A stretch of DNA of 64,000 nucleotides from Clostridium sp. TW13 (GTDB lineage Bacteria; Bacillota; Clostridia; Clostridiales; Clostridiaceae): assembly GCF_024345225.1 (NCBI RefSeq), contig NZ_BROD01000001.1, positions 434,001 through 498,000 of the forward strand, in the 5' to 3' direction. The notes under the pieces were generated by a model. It was given only the letters and a program-made list of their open reading frames with translations. It was not told where the DNA came from and did not search any database. Below are positions 1-8,397 of the stretch, in pieces. Numbering within the stretch: position 1 is the first letter of the stretch; every line of letters begins with the position of its first letter. The position numbers and the translations under genes are program-made.

Positions 1-247
1 GAAATTTACTTATACTATTTCTGTAGAGCCATATGATGATGGAGAAGAATCATATAATGTTTATGTAATAGAAGGAAGCTTCGTAGATAGACTTCTTTTA
101 GCAGTTAACGTTAATGATCCAGATTCATTTAGATATTTCCATAAGGTACTTAAGAATAAGGGAATATTTGATGAATTAAGAGAAATGGGAATTCAACATG
201 GTGACATGGTTAGAACAAATGATTTCGAGTTTGAATATGTAATGTAA
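1..247 (+). CDS. obgE: GTPase Obg, C-terminal end (5'-truncated by window)
   Basis: The window opens inside a gene whose last 81 codons are visible, ending in the residues NDFEFEYVM. This matches the C-terminal OCT domain of the ribosome-associated GTPase Obg/CgtA, which acts in 50S assembly and stress signalling. The GTPase core lies outside the window. The following yhbY starts 19 bp downstream, the usual obgE-yhbY-nadD-yqeK order of Clostridia, which supports the call. Identification rests on the OCT-like tail and the neighbourhood. Confidence 0.85.
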   Translation, partial: KFTYTISVEPYDDGEESYNVYVIEGSFVDRLLLAVNVNDPDSFRYFHKVLKNKGIFDELREMGIQHGDMVRTNDFEFEYVM

Positions 248-266
248 TTTGTAGGAGGAAACTTTA

Positions 267-569
267 ATGATAACAAGTAAGCAAAGATCTTATTTAAGAG
301 GGCTTGCCAATAGCATTACACCTATTTTCCAAATAGGTAAGAATGGTATTGAAGAAGCTTTTTTAAAGCAAGTAGCAGAAGCTTTAGAAAAAAGAGAATT
401 AATTAAGATAACAGTACTAGAAAATAGTGAGCTTGAAACTAGAGAAGCATCAGATATAATTTGCCAGCAAATAGGCTGTGAGGGTGTTCAATCAATTGGT
501 AATAAAATAGTTTTATATAAACAATCTAAAAAGAATCCTAAGATAGAGTTACCAAGCAACTCAAAGTAA
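267..569 (+). CDS. yhbY: YhbY family ribosome-associated RNA-binding protein (CRM domain)
   Basis: This 100-residue protein is a single CRM (KH-like) RNA-binding domain. It has the family start KQRSYLRGLAN, the GKNG turn near residue 25, and a conserved C-terminal IGNKIVLYKQS strand. YhbY proteins bind pre-50S particles and assist ribosome maturation. An AGGAGG-type SD lies just before the ATG. It sits between obgE and nadD, only 1 bp from the next gene, so it belongs to the same operon. Length is normal for the family. Confidence 0.93.
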   Translation: MITSKQRSYLRGLANSITPIFQIGKNGIEEAFLKQVAEALEKRELIKITVLENSELETREASDIICQQIGCEGVQSIGNKIVLYKQSKKNPKIELPSNSK

Positions 570-570
570 T

Positions 571-1173
571 ATGAGCACTAAAGTTGGTATATTTGGTGGA
601 ACATTTGATCCTATTCATAATGGCCACCTTTATATCGCCTATGAGGCTTTAAATCAGTTAAAGCTTGATAAAATTATATTTATTCCAGGTGGAAACCCTC
701 CTCACAAAAGTTTCAGCAGTGTATCAGATGCAAACCAAAGATATAAGATGGTGGAGCTTGCCATAAAGTCTTACGAAAACTTTGAGATAAGTGATTATGA
801 ACTTAAGAAAACAACTAAATCTTATTCCTTTGAAACATTGGAATACTATAAGAGCCTAAATATAGGTGAATTATATTTTATCTTAGGAGCAGATTCATTA
901 ATAACCATTGATTCATGGAAAAATGTTGATAGGATAATGGAAGCTGCAACGTTAGTAGTATTTAATAGACCAGGTTTTACAAAAGAACAGCTTGTTGAAA
1001 AAAAAGCTGAGGTGGAGCATAAGTATAATAAAAAGATTATTTATTTAGACTTGCTGAATTTAGAGATAAGTTCAAGTGGGGTTAGAGAAGAAATATCTAC
1101 AGGAAAAAGAGTTGATTTCTTTATACCTGATTCTGTAAAACGGTATATAGAAGAGAATAACATATATAGATAG
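571..1173 (+). CDS. nadD: Nicotinate-nucleotide adenylyltransferase
   Basis: NadD transfers AMP from ATP to nicotinate mononucleotide, giving deamido-NAD+ in cytoplasmic NAD biosynthesis. The N-terminus has the nucleotidyltransferase signature GGTFDPIHNGHL (residues 9-20) with the T/HxGH catalytic element. A late SSSGVREEI matches the ISSTxIR signature that binds the nucleotide. The 200-residue length is standard. It starts 1 bp after yhbY stops and is followed within 12 bp by yqeK, so translation is probably coupled. Confidence 0.95.
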   Translation: MSTKVGIFGGTFDPIHNGHLYIAYEALNQLKLDKIIFIPGGNPPHKSFSSVSDANQRYKMVELAIKSYENFEISDYELKKTTKSYSFETLEYYKSLNIGELYFILGADSLITIDSWKNVDRIMEAATLVVFNRPGFTKEQLVEKKAEVEHKYNKKIIYLDLLNLEISSSGVREEISTGKRVDFFIPDSVKRYIEENNIYR

Positions 1174-1184
1174 GAGACATTTCT

Positions 1185-1760
1185 ATGTGGGGTAGAAATC
1201 AAATTTTAGAATATATAAAGGAAAACTTAAAAGAAAGCAGATATATTCATACACTAGGCGTAGCTCAAAGTGCTATAGAGCTAGCAAAAATAAATAATGT
1301 GAATCAAGATAGGGTTGAAGTGGCAGCACTAATTCATGATTGTGCAAAAAATATGCCAGTAGACGAAATGTATAGAATTCTTGAAGAAAATAATTATGAA
1401 ATAGATGAAGTGATGAAAGCTTCTCCACAACTTTTACATGGAAAGGTTGGAGCTATAATAGGAAATACTATTATGGGCATTGAAGATGAAGAAATTCTTT
1501 CAGCTGTAGAATTTCATACAACAGGAAAAAAAGATATGACTACCATTGAAAAAATAATATATATAGCAGATTACATAGAACCAAATAGAAATTATCCGGG
1601 CATAGAATTTTTAAGAAAAACAACTTTTGAAGATTTAAATGAAGGAGTTTTGCAAGGTTTATCGAATACTATTACCTATGTGGTAAAAAATGGATTATTA
1701 ATTCATCCACTATCAGTAGAAGCAAGAAACTATTTGATACAAGAAAAAAATAATTCGTAA
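1185..1760 (+). CDS. yqeK: YqeK family HD-domain hydrolase (symmetrical Ap4A hydrolase type)
   Basis: This 191-residue HD-domain phosphohydrolase has the metal-binding pattern H(22)..HD (residues 51-52) and later H and D residues in EFHTTGK and YIADYIEP. YqeK proteins cleave diadenosine tetraphosphate symmetrically to ADP, and the gene almost always follows nadD in Firmicutes, as here. An SD (TAGGAGAC) lies 6-8 bp before the ATG. No membrane segment is seen, so the protein is probably cytoplasmic. Confidence 0.9.
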   Translation: MWGRNQILEYIKENLKESRYIHTLGVAQSAIELAKINNVNQDRVEVAALIHDCAKNMPVDEMYRILEENNYEIDEVMKASPQLLHGKVGAIIGNTIMGIEDEEILSAVEFHTTGKKDMTTIEKIIYIADYIEPNRNYPGIEFLRKTTFEDLNEGVLQGLSNTITYVVKNGLLIHPLSVEARNYLIQEKNNS

Positions 1761-1770
1761 GGGTGGTAGT

Positions 1771-3012
1771 ATGCTAGGATGTAAAAGTGATAATGGTAGG
1801 TTCAAGGTAGCTGTATTGGTTTTGTTAGTTCTTTGTGCATTGATATGTGCGGGAACTTTTTTTTCTAAGCTTGATGGAAATATAAGTAATAAATACAATA
1901 TAGCGGCAGCTAAGAAGCAGTATAATAACAAGTCAATTAATATTTTGCTATTAGGAATTGATGAGGTTCAAAATATTAATTCTAAAAACAATAAGACTAA
2001 AAATAATGATACCATAATTGTTGTTAAATATGATGGTATAAAGCAATGGGTAACAGCTACTTCAGTTCCAACAGATATGTTATTAAAAGGCTCTGTAAAG
2101 TATGAAAAGATAAGTAGTTTATATACTGAAAATGGAGAAAAATCTTCAAAGGATGCAGTAGAAAAATTAATAGAGCAGCCTATAGATTATGTTGTGAAAA
2201 TAGATTATGCAGCTCTAAAAAAACTTGTAGATAGTATTGGAGGAATACAAGTTGATGTAGATAGAGATATGAAGTATGATGACAATGCTAAAAATATTCA
2301 TATATCATTGAAGAAAGGTAAAAATGTTCAGTTAGATGGTGAGAAGACAGTACAATTTTTTAGATGGCAAAAAAACAATAATGGTATAGGTGAAAAAATT
2401 GATTATGATATGCGAATAGTGAATCAGCAGAAGGTTCTACAAGCCATAATCTCTAAGTGTAGGGCACAAAAAGTACTTGATAAGATGCCAAATATAATAG
2501 ATGAAATGCATAAGTGTATTTCCACAGATATGCCAGCAGATAAGTTAATGGCGTATTGCTTGAAAGTTTTAGACTTAAAAAATACGAGTGTTAGGTTTCT
2601 TACTTTAAATGGGACACCTATAGATTATAATGATCAATTCTATTTAAAATATGATGAAGATGGAAACTCCAATATTATAGCAGCTATGAAAGGTGATGCC
2701 CCTATAGAAGTATTAGATATAAAAAGGGCTGATCTTAAGATAAAGGTATTAAACGGCTCAAGAATAAATGGATTAGCAGCAAGTGTAGCAAGAAAATTAA
2801 AGGCAAAAGGGTATAAACAGATAGAAATCAGCAATACAAAACTCACAAAAGAAACATCTATAGAAGTTAAGGATGATAAAATAAAATATATTATAGCTAC
2901 AGATAGTAAAATAGCAAATGTAAACAATGATCTTAAAAACAACAAAGATTATGCTGGTAATGATGCTGTTATAATTTTAGGACAAGACTATAAGGCATCT
3001 GAAAGCAAATAG
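1771..3012 (+). CDS. LytR-CpsA-Psr (LCP) family protein with C-terminal LytR_C domain
   Basis: The protein has a short cytoplasmic tail, one membrane anchor (about residues 10-32) and an extracellular LCP domain (about 55-250) with INILLLGIDE, the Arg-rich core and a DYDMRIVNQQ element. A LytR_C-like domain follows (about 310-405: IKVLNGSRINGLA). LCP enzymes ligate polyprenyl-linked teichoic acids or polysaccharides to peptidoglycan. The gene is 10 bp from yqeK, probably the end of the operon, and is followed by a strong terminator. Which polymer it attaches cannot be read from sequence. Confidence 0.9.
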   Translation: MLGCKSDNGRFKVAVLVLLVLCALICAGTFFSKLDGNISNKYNIAAAKKQYNNKSINILLLGIDEVQNINSKNNKTKNNDTIIVVKYDGIKQWVTATSVPTDMLLKGSVKYEKISSLYTENGEKSSKDAVEKLIEQPIDYVVKIDYAALKKLVDSIGGIQVDVDRDMKYDDNAKNIHISLKKGKNVQLDGEKTVQFFRWQKNNNGIGEKIDYDMRIVNQQKVLQAIISKCRAQKVLDKMPNIIDEMHKCISTDMPADKLMAYCLKVLDLKNTSVRFLTLNGTPIDYNDQFYLKYDEDGNSNIIAAMKGDAPIEVLDIKRADLKIKVLNGSRINGLAASVARKLKAKGYKQIEISNTKLTKETSIEVKDDKIKYIIATDSKIANVNNDLKNNKDYAGNDAVIILGQDYKASESK

Positions 3013-3020
3013 GTTTATAT

Positions 3021-3061
3021 GCTAGTCTATTTGAACTTGTTATTTATTTTCAGATGTTTAA
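3021..3061 (+). repeat. Dispersed intergenic repeat, partial copy a
   Basis: The block TTGTTATTTATTTTCAGATG with flanking TAGTCTATTT recurs almost unchanged at about 5901-5942, and an inverted, more diverged copy lies at about 14520-14595. It sits between the LCP gene and its terminator. No coding function. Confidence 0.6.
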
Positions 3062-3064
3062 CGC

Positions 3065-3106
3065 AAAAAAAGTAACAGTGAGTTATGTACTCACTGTTAC
3101 TTTTTT
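3065..3106. terminator. Bidirectional intrinsic terminator
   Basis: A perfect 12-bp stem (GTAACAGTGAGT, 3072-3083, with 3089-3100) and 5-nt loop is flanked by A7 on the left and T6 on the right. It can therefore stop transcription of both the obgE-LCP operon and the convergent carboxypeptidase gene. Confidence 0.92.
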
Positions 3107-3112
3107 AGTTAT

Positions 3113-4429
3113 TTATATCTCATCCAATGAATCTCTTTTTTGTTTATAAGCCTTATATTTCTTATAACTCATATATGCTATAAGAAATATACAAAGAGCA
3201 GTTATTATTAATGAGTTTACTAGGACAGAATGATCAGCAGTATTACTATTATTGGAGGCAACATGTTTGTCTATATCTATACCACTGTTAAGACTCAATT
3301 GCGTATATTTTTTGCCTTTAACTTCTAAATCAGCAGTAACTAAGATGTCACCTTTTTTAATAGAATTTTTATCAATATTAATTTGACCATAAGTAATCTT
3401 AGGATCAAGTAATTTTTTCATAATACCTATATTACTTAGTTGATCTTTTGAAAAATCCTTATTATTAACAACATAAAATACATCTTGACCAGCTATTAAG
3501 GGTACTGATACTGAAGTTTTATTTTTGTACGTGGATACTTCTTCATCTTTGGAATATAGCTTTACTAAAGATGTATCATTAAATCCATATTCAAATAAGC
3601 TCTTGGCAAAAGGAAAGTAATCTTCTTTTGATGAAGATTTCATTATAGCCAAAATAAGAGTACGTCCATTTTTTTGAGCAGCTGCAACAAAAGTATGCTT
3701 AGACTTTACTGTATATCCACATTTGCCTGCTATTGTTTCTGCATAATAATGTGGATTATTTTTGAATAATAAGGAATTCTTATTATTGGCCCATTTTTCA
3801 AAGGTATCTTTTTGGGAAACCGGAAACTTATAACTGTGAGCTTGACTGATTCTTATGTAATCTGGATATTTTAAAACTTCTTTCATCATTAGGGATAATT
3901 CATAAGCAGTTGTTTTATTTGTGGTTACATTATCATTTTCCCAAAGACCACTTGGGTTCACAAAAGTAGTTTTTTCAAGTCCCAAAGTTTTTGCTTTATC
4001 GTTCATCATTTTTACGAAGTTAGCTTTTGATCCACCTACAAATTCAGCTAAAGCCATAGCACAGTCATTTGCGGATTCTAAAAGTAAGCCATGCATTAAG
4101 TCTTCTACAGTATATACTTCACCTTTTTTTAATCCAAGAGAAGTACCTTCCGCATTTGGAGGATTATCTCCTATGGTAACTTTATCTGTTAACTTAGTAT
4201 TTTCCAACACTAAGATAGACGTCATAACCTTTGTAGTTGAAGCAGGCACCAAAACTTCATTTTCATTCTTTCCTAAAATAACTTGATTGGTGGCAGCGTC
4301 AATCAAAACATAACTTTCTGCATCCGTTTTCTTAAGCTCCGAAGCAAAAGCATTGGTTGGACAGAAAGCTGAAGAAATAATTAAAACTGATAAAACTAAC
4401 ATGAGAATAAAATTAATTAATTTTTTCAT
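3113..4429 (-). CDS. Serine D-Ala-D-Ala carboxypeptidase (DacF/PBP5-like)
   Basis: A 438-residue secreted penicillin-binding protein that trims the terminal D-Ala from peptidoglycan stem peptides. It has a signal peptide (1-30), peptidase S11 domain with the SxxK nucleophile motif STTK (Ser64), SxN motif SAN (119-121), a C-terminal beta domain, and a final hydrophobic anchor (about 405-425) with a Lys-rich tail. The third active-site motif, normally KTG, reads KCG (236-238) in GKCGYT. That is unusual but probably tolerated. The SD is GGGGG before the ATG. It converges on the LCP operon and shares its terminator. Confidence 0.92.
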   Translation of the reverse strand: MKKLINFILMLVLSVLIISSAFCPTNAFASELKKTDAESYVLIDAATNQVILGKNENEVLVPASTTKVMTSILVLENTKLTDKVTIGDNPPNAEGTSLGLKKGEVYTVEDLMHGLLLESANDCAMALAEFVGGSKANFVKMMNDKAKTLGLEKTTFVNPSGLWENDNVTTNKTTAYELSLMMKEVLKYPDYIRISQAHSYKFPVSQKDTFEKWANNKNSLLFKNNPHYYAETIAGKCGYTVKSKHTFVAAAQKNGRTLILAIMKSSSKEDYFPFAKSLFEYGFNDTSLVKLYSKDEEVSTYKNKTSVSVPLIAGQDVFYVVNNKDFSKDQLSNIGIMKKLLDPKITYGQINIDKNSIKKGDILVTADLEVKGKKYTQLSLNSGIDIDKHVASNNSNTADHSVLVNSLIITALCIFLIAYMSYKKYKAYKQKRDSLDEI

Positions 4430-4557
4430 AGTGGCCCCCTAAATATATCGAACATAATAAATTTAGTATATCAAAAAATGAAGGAATATGCTATAAATAT
4501 TCAATTTGTTGTCAATAATTAGATAAGCACATAAATACTGGCTATTTGGAGGGAAAT

Positions 4558-5295
4558 ATGAAGAAACGTGAAAAGATAATAGGAGCAATAGTTGTATTAG
4601 TATTGGCAATAGTATTCTTGGTTATTGGATATACGACAACTTCTCATAAAGATCTCACTAAAGCAGAGATGGACGCTATGTTTGTAGAAGCAGATTCACA
4701 AAAGAGTGAAGAAAAATCAAAATCTGATAGTAATTTTAAATATAGTAATTCTACAAAAAGTAATAAGGGAGCAAGTTCAACAAGTAATAAGGAAGTAAGT
4801 TCAACCAAAACATCCGAGGTTAATACAAGCGTCAATAAGTCTAATATGCAAGATATATATGTAGAAATAAAAGGAGAAGTGGCAAAACCCGATGTTTATA
4901 AAATGGAGGAAGGAACAATAATAAATGATTTGATAGGAATTGCAGGTGGTGTAACAGCCAATGCAGATATATCCCAGATTAATAGAGCTGCTAAGCTTTC
5001 TAACAATCAATGTATTGTTATACCTAAAAAAGGTGAGAAGCTAAATACTAATTTAAATACAAATCAGATGCAGTCACCAAACGGGCAAAACAATGGAAAA
5101 CAGCAAATAAATATAAATACAGCTACAAAAGAGGAACTTAAAAAGCTCAGTGGTATAGGTGATAGTAAGGCTGACAAGATAATTAAGTATCGTGAAGAAA
5201 AAGGTGGATTTAAAACCATAGAAGAAATAAAAAAGGTGGGTGGAATTGGTGAGGCAACTTTTAACAATCTAAAAGAAGAAATTACAATAAATTAA
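4558..5295 (+). CDS. comEA: ComEA-like helix-hairpin-helix DNA-binding protein
   Basis: After a membrane anchor (about residues 5-25) and a long Ser/Thr/Lys-rich linker come an SLBB domain (YVEIKGEVAKPDVY...) and a C-terminal helix-hairpin-helix pair (NINTATKEELKKLSGIGDSK ... VGGIGEAT). This is the architecture of ComEA, the receptor that binds incoming DNA during transformation. ATG 4558 is chosen because GGAGGG lies 7 bp upstream; an in-frame TTG at 4546 would place the SD inside the gene. No comEC follows, so a role in competence is inferred only. Confidence 0.85.
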   Translation: MKKREKIIGAIVVLVLAIVFLVIGYTTTSHKDLTKAEMDAMFVEADSQKSEEKSKSDSNFKYSNSTKSNKGASSTSNKEVSSTKTSEVNTSVNKSNMQDIYVEIKGEVAKPDVYKMEEGTIINDLIGIAGGVTANADISQINRAAKLSNNQCIVIPKKGEKLNTNLNTNQMQSPNGQNNGKQQININTATKEELKKLSGIGDSKADKIIKYREEKGGFKTIEEIKKVGGIGEATFNNLKEEITIN

Positions 5296-5371
5296 GAATC
5301 TTTTATTCACAAATTACTTTTTTATGGTAAAATTAGATTAATTAATATTTTGGTGTAGGGGGAATTGGTAG

Positions 5372-5575
5372 ATGAACATATTAACTAATTTAGGTATTAG
5401 CTTTTTGTTTGGATTGGTAGGTATAATAATTATGGTTTTAGGATACTGGGTATTCGATAAAGTTATTCCAGCTGATTTTAATAAAGAACTAGAGAAAAAT
5501 AACATTGCAGTAGCTATTGTTATAGCAGGTATGCTAATAGGTATAGCAATAATAGTTTCAAAAGTTGTAGCATAA
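5372..5575 (+). CDS. DUF350 family small membrane protein
   Basis: A 67-residue protein with two hydrophobic helices (about 7-27 and 45-65) joined by a loop containing DFNKELEKNNIAVA, the hallmark of the DUF350/YjfL family, usually a single two-helix unit in Firmicutes. Function is unknown. A GGGGG SD precedes the ATG. It stands alone between comEA and the riboflavin leader. Confidence 0.8.
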   Translation: MNILTNLGISFLFGLVGIIIMVLGYWVFDKVIPADFNKELEKNNIAVAIVIAGMLIGIAIIVSKVVA

Positions 5576-5601
5576 GTTTCTTCTAAAGTTAAAAAATCAC
5601 G

Positions 5602-5630
5602 TTGACAATATAGTTTTTTAGTATTAAAAT
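5602..5630 (+). promoter_or_regulatory. Promoter of the riboflavin operon
   Basis: A consensus -35 TTGACA (5602-5607), a 17-bp spacer and -10 TAAAAT (5625-5630) lie about 20 bp before the FMN aptamer, as expected for a housekeeping sigma factor. Confidence 0.75.
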
Positions 5631-5650
5631 CAAGTTAATTAAATAATGAG

Positions 5651-5783
5651 TTCTTCAGAGCAGAGTGAAATTCTCTACTGGTGGTAAAGCCCACGAGCCT
5701 AAATCAGTTCACGTAGGTGATAGATTGATGGCAGATTCGGTGAAACTCCGAGGCCGACAGTTATAGTCTGGATGAAAGAAGAA
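5651..5783 (+). ncRNA. FMN riboswitch (RFN element)
   Basis: The RFN core elements appear in order: TTCTTCAGAGCAGAGTGAAA, the CTGGTGGTAAAGCCCACGAGC segment, GGCAGATTCGGTGAAACTCC and AGGCCGACAGT, closed by TGGATGAAAGAAG pairing with the 5' end. This aptamer binds FMN and represses riboflavin genes by attenuation. It is followed by a terminator and then, after an unusually long leader, ribD-ribE-ribBA-ribH. Confidence 0.95.
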
Positions 5784-5813
5784 AAATATTTTATGGTGTA
5801 AGTTGAAAAGTAT

Positions 5814-5847
5814 GCTCTGAACTTTTTTGTGGTTCAGAGCTTTTTTG
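5814..5847 (+). terminator. Riboswitch-controlled terminator
   Basis: GCTCTGAAC (5814-5822) pairs with GTTCAGAGC (5832-5840), followed by T6. An outer GTAAGTTGA/TCAACTTAC pairing extends the stem. It lies directly after the FMN aptamer and is the likely expression platform. Confidence 0.9.
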
Positions 5848-5864
5848 TTTGTCAACTTACAGCT

Positions 5865-5942
5865 TAGGCATCTTGAGAAAATAAATAAATCAAAATTTTA
5901 GTCTATTTATTTGGACTTGTTATTTATTTTCAGATGTTTCAA
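5865..5942 (+). repeat. Dispersed intergenic repeat, copy b
   Basis: This ~78-bp segment carries ...GGCATCTTGAGAAAATAAAT... TAGTCTATTT ...TTGTTATTTATTTTCAGATG. Its right part repeats copy a (3021-3061). Its reverse complement shares three blocks in order with copy c before metN. It lies between the FMN riboswitch terminator and ribD. Confidence 0.6.
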
Positions 5943-5984
5943 ATTACGTAGTTTTATAGAGCTATGATTGTTCATAGTTGTTGT

Positions 5985-6030
5985 AGAATCGCCTGAAGAA
6001 TAATTTTTATCTTTGGGCGATTCTTTTGTT
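5985..6030 (+). terminator. Second hairpin/terminator in the ribD leader
   Basis: GAATCGCC (5986-5993) pairs with GGCGATTC (6016-6023), followed by a T-rich run. Because it is downstream of the FMN terminator and upstream of ribD, it would further reduce read-through unless bypassed. Confidence 0.6.
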
Positions 6031-6189
6031 TTTCAAGAGAGTGTATTAAAAAGTAACTTGTAAATAGATTGAATAAATAGATTGAAAATTTTAAATGATG
6101 GATAATCTATTGAACAAACTTTTTGCACTTTTTGACTTACTTAAATTACATAAAAAGTAAATAAATAGCTTGAACATATGGTTTGCTTA

Positions 6190-6331
6190 GCAAATTATGT
6201 TTTATCCGATAGCTAGCATCCGTAACACTCCAACTTCTTTAAGTTGGAGATAACGGCTGCACGCTCCTGGATAAGTTCAACTAAGATTCAGATGGGGATA
6301 CACCCCACCTGAATCAAGTTTCACTTGATAA
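6190..6331 (+). mobile_element. Probable right-end remnant of an IS200/IS605-type element
   Basis: Two strong hairpins occur in a compact, unusually GC-rich segment: ACTCCAACTT/AAGTTGGAGAT (6227-6251) and a 13-bp arm pair GATTCAGATGGGG/CCCCACCTGAATC (6285-6315). CAAGTTTCACTTGAT follows. No transposase gene remains. Similar hairpin-rich 3' ends accompany tnpB-type elements and their guide-RNA scaffolds in Clostridia; that link is from memory and not proven here. It ends about 24 bp before ribD. Confidence 0.4.
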
Positions 6332-6354
6332 AAATAAAAGGCAGGCGAATAAAA

Positions 6355-7443
6355 ATGGATGAAGTTTTTATGAAAAGGGCCCTAGAATTAGCTGCCAAGG
6401 GTGCAGGGAATGTGAATCCTAATCCTTTAGTAGGGGCTGTAATTGTAAGAAATGGCGAAATAATAGGAGAGGGATACCACCAGAAATATGGTGAAAATCA
6501 TGCAGAGGTTAATGCAATTTTAAGTGTAGAAGATAAAAGCTTATTAAAAACATCAACTATCTACGTAAATCTAGAACCATGTGCTCACTATGGCAAGACC
6601 CCTCCTTGTGCTGAAGCTATTGTTAAGTATGGATTTAAAAGAGTAGTGATAGGAGCGCTTGATGTAAACAAAAGAGTAGCTGGTAAAGGTGTAAAAATAC
6701 TAGAGGATAATGGCATAGAAGTAAAGATTGGTGTGCTAGAGAAGGAATGCTTAGCTTTAAACGAAATTTTCTATAAGTTTATTGCAAAGAGCGAACCCTT
6801 TGTGATTTCAAAATGGGCAAGCACCTTGGATGGAAAAATTTCCACACATACAGGTGATTCAAAGTGGATAAGTTCAGAAGAAAGTAGACAATATGTGCAT
6901 AACTTGAGAAATAGAGTGGCTGGAATCTTAGTTGGTGTTGATACTGTGATAAAAGATAATCCTCTTTTAACTTGCAGGATAGAAAACGGAGTGAATCCAG
7001 TTAGATTCATTTTAGATACCAATGGAAGAACACCAATTGATGCAAAAATACTGGAGATAGACAATGGAAAAAACACCTTTATAGTTGTTGATGAAAAGAT
7101 AGATGAAGTTAAGATAGAGAAATTTATAAACAAGGGTGTAGGAGTAATAAAGTGTTCTACAAAAGAAGGCAGGATATGCTTGAAAAGTCTTATGAAGATA
7201 ATTGGTGAGATGAAAATAGATAGCATTTTGATTGAAGGTGGAAGCAAAGTTCACGCTTCAGCCTTAAAGGCAGGAATAGTTGATAAGGTTATTGCCTTTA
7301 TAGCTCCAAAGATAATAGGTGCAGAAGGGAAGTCTTCTATAGGTGATTTAAATTTAGATTTGATGAAGGATGCTGTAACACTAAAGAATCCAACTTATAA
7401 GACCTTGGGTGGGGATTTGTTTATAGAAGCTTACTTAAGATAA
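6355..7443 (+). CDS. ribD: Bifunctional riboflavin biosynthesis deaminase/reductase RibD
   Basis: RibD deaminates the GTP-derived pyrimidine and then reduces its ribose side chain. The N-terminal cytidine-deaminase-type domain has the zinc motif HAE with PCAHYGKTPPC. The C-terminal reductase domain (about 147-360) has SKWASTLDGKI and LIEGGSKVH. ATG 6355 (MDEVFMKRAL) is the family start; an in-frame TTG at 6325 lies inside the hairpin remnant. The SD is weak (AGGCAGG). First gene of the FMN-controlled operon. Confidence 0.95.
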   Translation: MDEVFMKRALELAAKGAGNVNPNPLVGAVIVRNGEIIGEGYHQKYGENHAEVNAILSVEDKSLLKTSTIYVNLEPCAHYGKTPPCAEAIVKYGFKRVVIGALDVNKRVAGKGVKILEDNGIEVKIGVLEKECLALNEIFYKFIAKSEPFVISKWASTLDGKISTHTGDSKWISSEESRQYVHNLRNRVAGILVGVDTVIKDNPLLTCRIENGVNPVRFILDTNGRTPIDAKILEIDNGKNTFIVVDEKIDEVKIEKFINKGVGVIKCSTKEGRICLKSLMKIIGEMKIDSILIEGGSKVHASALKAGIVDKVIAFIAPKIIGAEGKSSIGDLNLDLMKDAVTLKNPTYKTLGGDLFIEAYLR

Positions 7444-7636
7444 GCAGTTAGAAGGTAAGAACTAATAAGTATAGCTGAGAAGTAATGGAGTAGAGGTAAG
7501 CTAAAAAGTTAGAACAAAAAAGGACAGAAGCGCTAACTGAAAAGTAAGAATTAAGGTGGAAAGAAATAATGAATAAGAGGTAATAAGTAAGAAGTAAAAT
7601 TAAGAGCTGGCTTACAATTAAGAAAGAGGTGATGGA
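7444..7636 (+). other. Purine-rich ribD-ribE spacer
   Basis: The 193-bp spacer is built from degenerate AAGTAAGAA/AGGTAAGAA-like words and has no plausible gene or clear terminator. The operon probably reads through it. An AAGAGGTGATGG SD for ribE lies at its end. Confidence 0.4.
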
Positions 7637-8302
7637 ATGTTCACTGGAATTATAGAAGAGATTGGTACAGTAACAGGCATACTAAAAGATTCAGCAGGGG
7701 CAAAGCTTGAAATACAATGTAAGGAAGTTATTAATGACACAAAGCTTGGAGATTCAATTGCCACTAATGGAGTTTGTCTTACAGTGTGCAAGATGAACCA
7801 AAGCAAGTTTACAGTAGATGTTATGACTGAAACTTTGAGGAAAAGCAGTTTAGGAAATTTAAAAGTTGGCAGTAAGGTTAATCTTGAAAGAGCCTTAACT
7901 TTAAGCTCAAGGTTAGGGGGACATATTGTAAGTGGTCATATTGATGGTGTTGGAGTTATTAAAAGCTTTAAGCAAGAAGGAAATGCAACTTGGGTATTCA
8001 TAGAGGCACCTATAGAAATCTTAAGATACATGGTTTATAAGGGCTCCATAACCATTGATGGTGTAAGCTTAACCATAGCTTACTTAGATGATAGCAGCTT
8101 TGGAGTGTCAATAATACCCCACACCTCTGAAAATACTATTTTGCTAGGCATGAAGGTTGGAGCAACAGTTAATTTAGAGTGTGATGTTATAGGAAAGTAT
8201 GTTGAGAGGCTATTAAGCTTTAAAGACAGAGAGTCTGATACACCAAAGGAAAGTAAACAAGGGCTAAGCTTAAGCATGCTAAGTGAAAATGGTTTTATTT
8301 AG
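7637..8302 (+). CDS. ribE: Riboflavin synthase alpha chain
   Basis: Riboflavin synthase dismutates two 6,7-dimethyl-8-ribityllumazines to riboflavin. The protein begins MFTGIIEEIGTV and shows the two tandem lumazine-binding barrels: DSIATNGVCLTV with GGHIVSGHIDGVG, then KGSITIDGVSLTIA with the second-half PHTSENT. The 221-residue length is normal. It lies second in the riboflavin operon with a good SD (GAGGTGATGG). Confidence 0.95.
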   Translation: MFTGIIEEIGTVTGILKDSAGAKLEIQCKEVINDTKLGDSIATNGVCLTVCKMNQSKFTVDVMTETLRKSSLGNLKVGSKVNLERALTLSSRLGGHIVSGHIDGVGVIKSFKQEGNATWVFIEAPIEILRYMVYKGSITIDGVSLTIAYLDDSSFGVSIIPHTSENTILLGMKVGATVNLECDVIGKYVERLLSFKDRESDTPKESKQGLSLSMLSENGFI

Positions 8303-8397
8303 ACTGCTACAAATTAACATATAAAAAAACTATTTGAAGACAAAAAGATAGTTGCTAATAAGAAGATAATTATAGAAATTGAATGGAGGCAAGTTAT

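Noticed and set aside
4644-5267. Minus-strand frames opposite comEA
   Set aside because: Shadow translations of the Lys/Ser-rich coding strand with no start signals.
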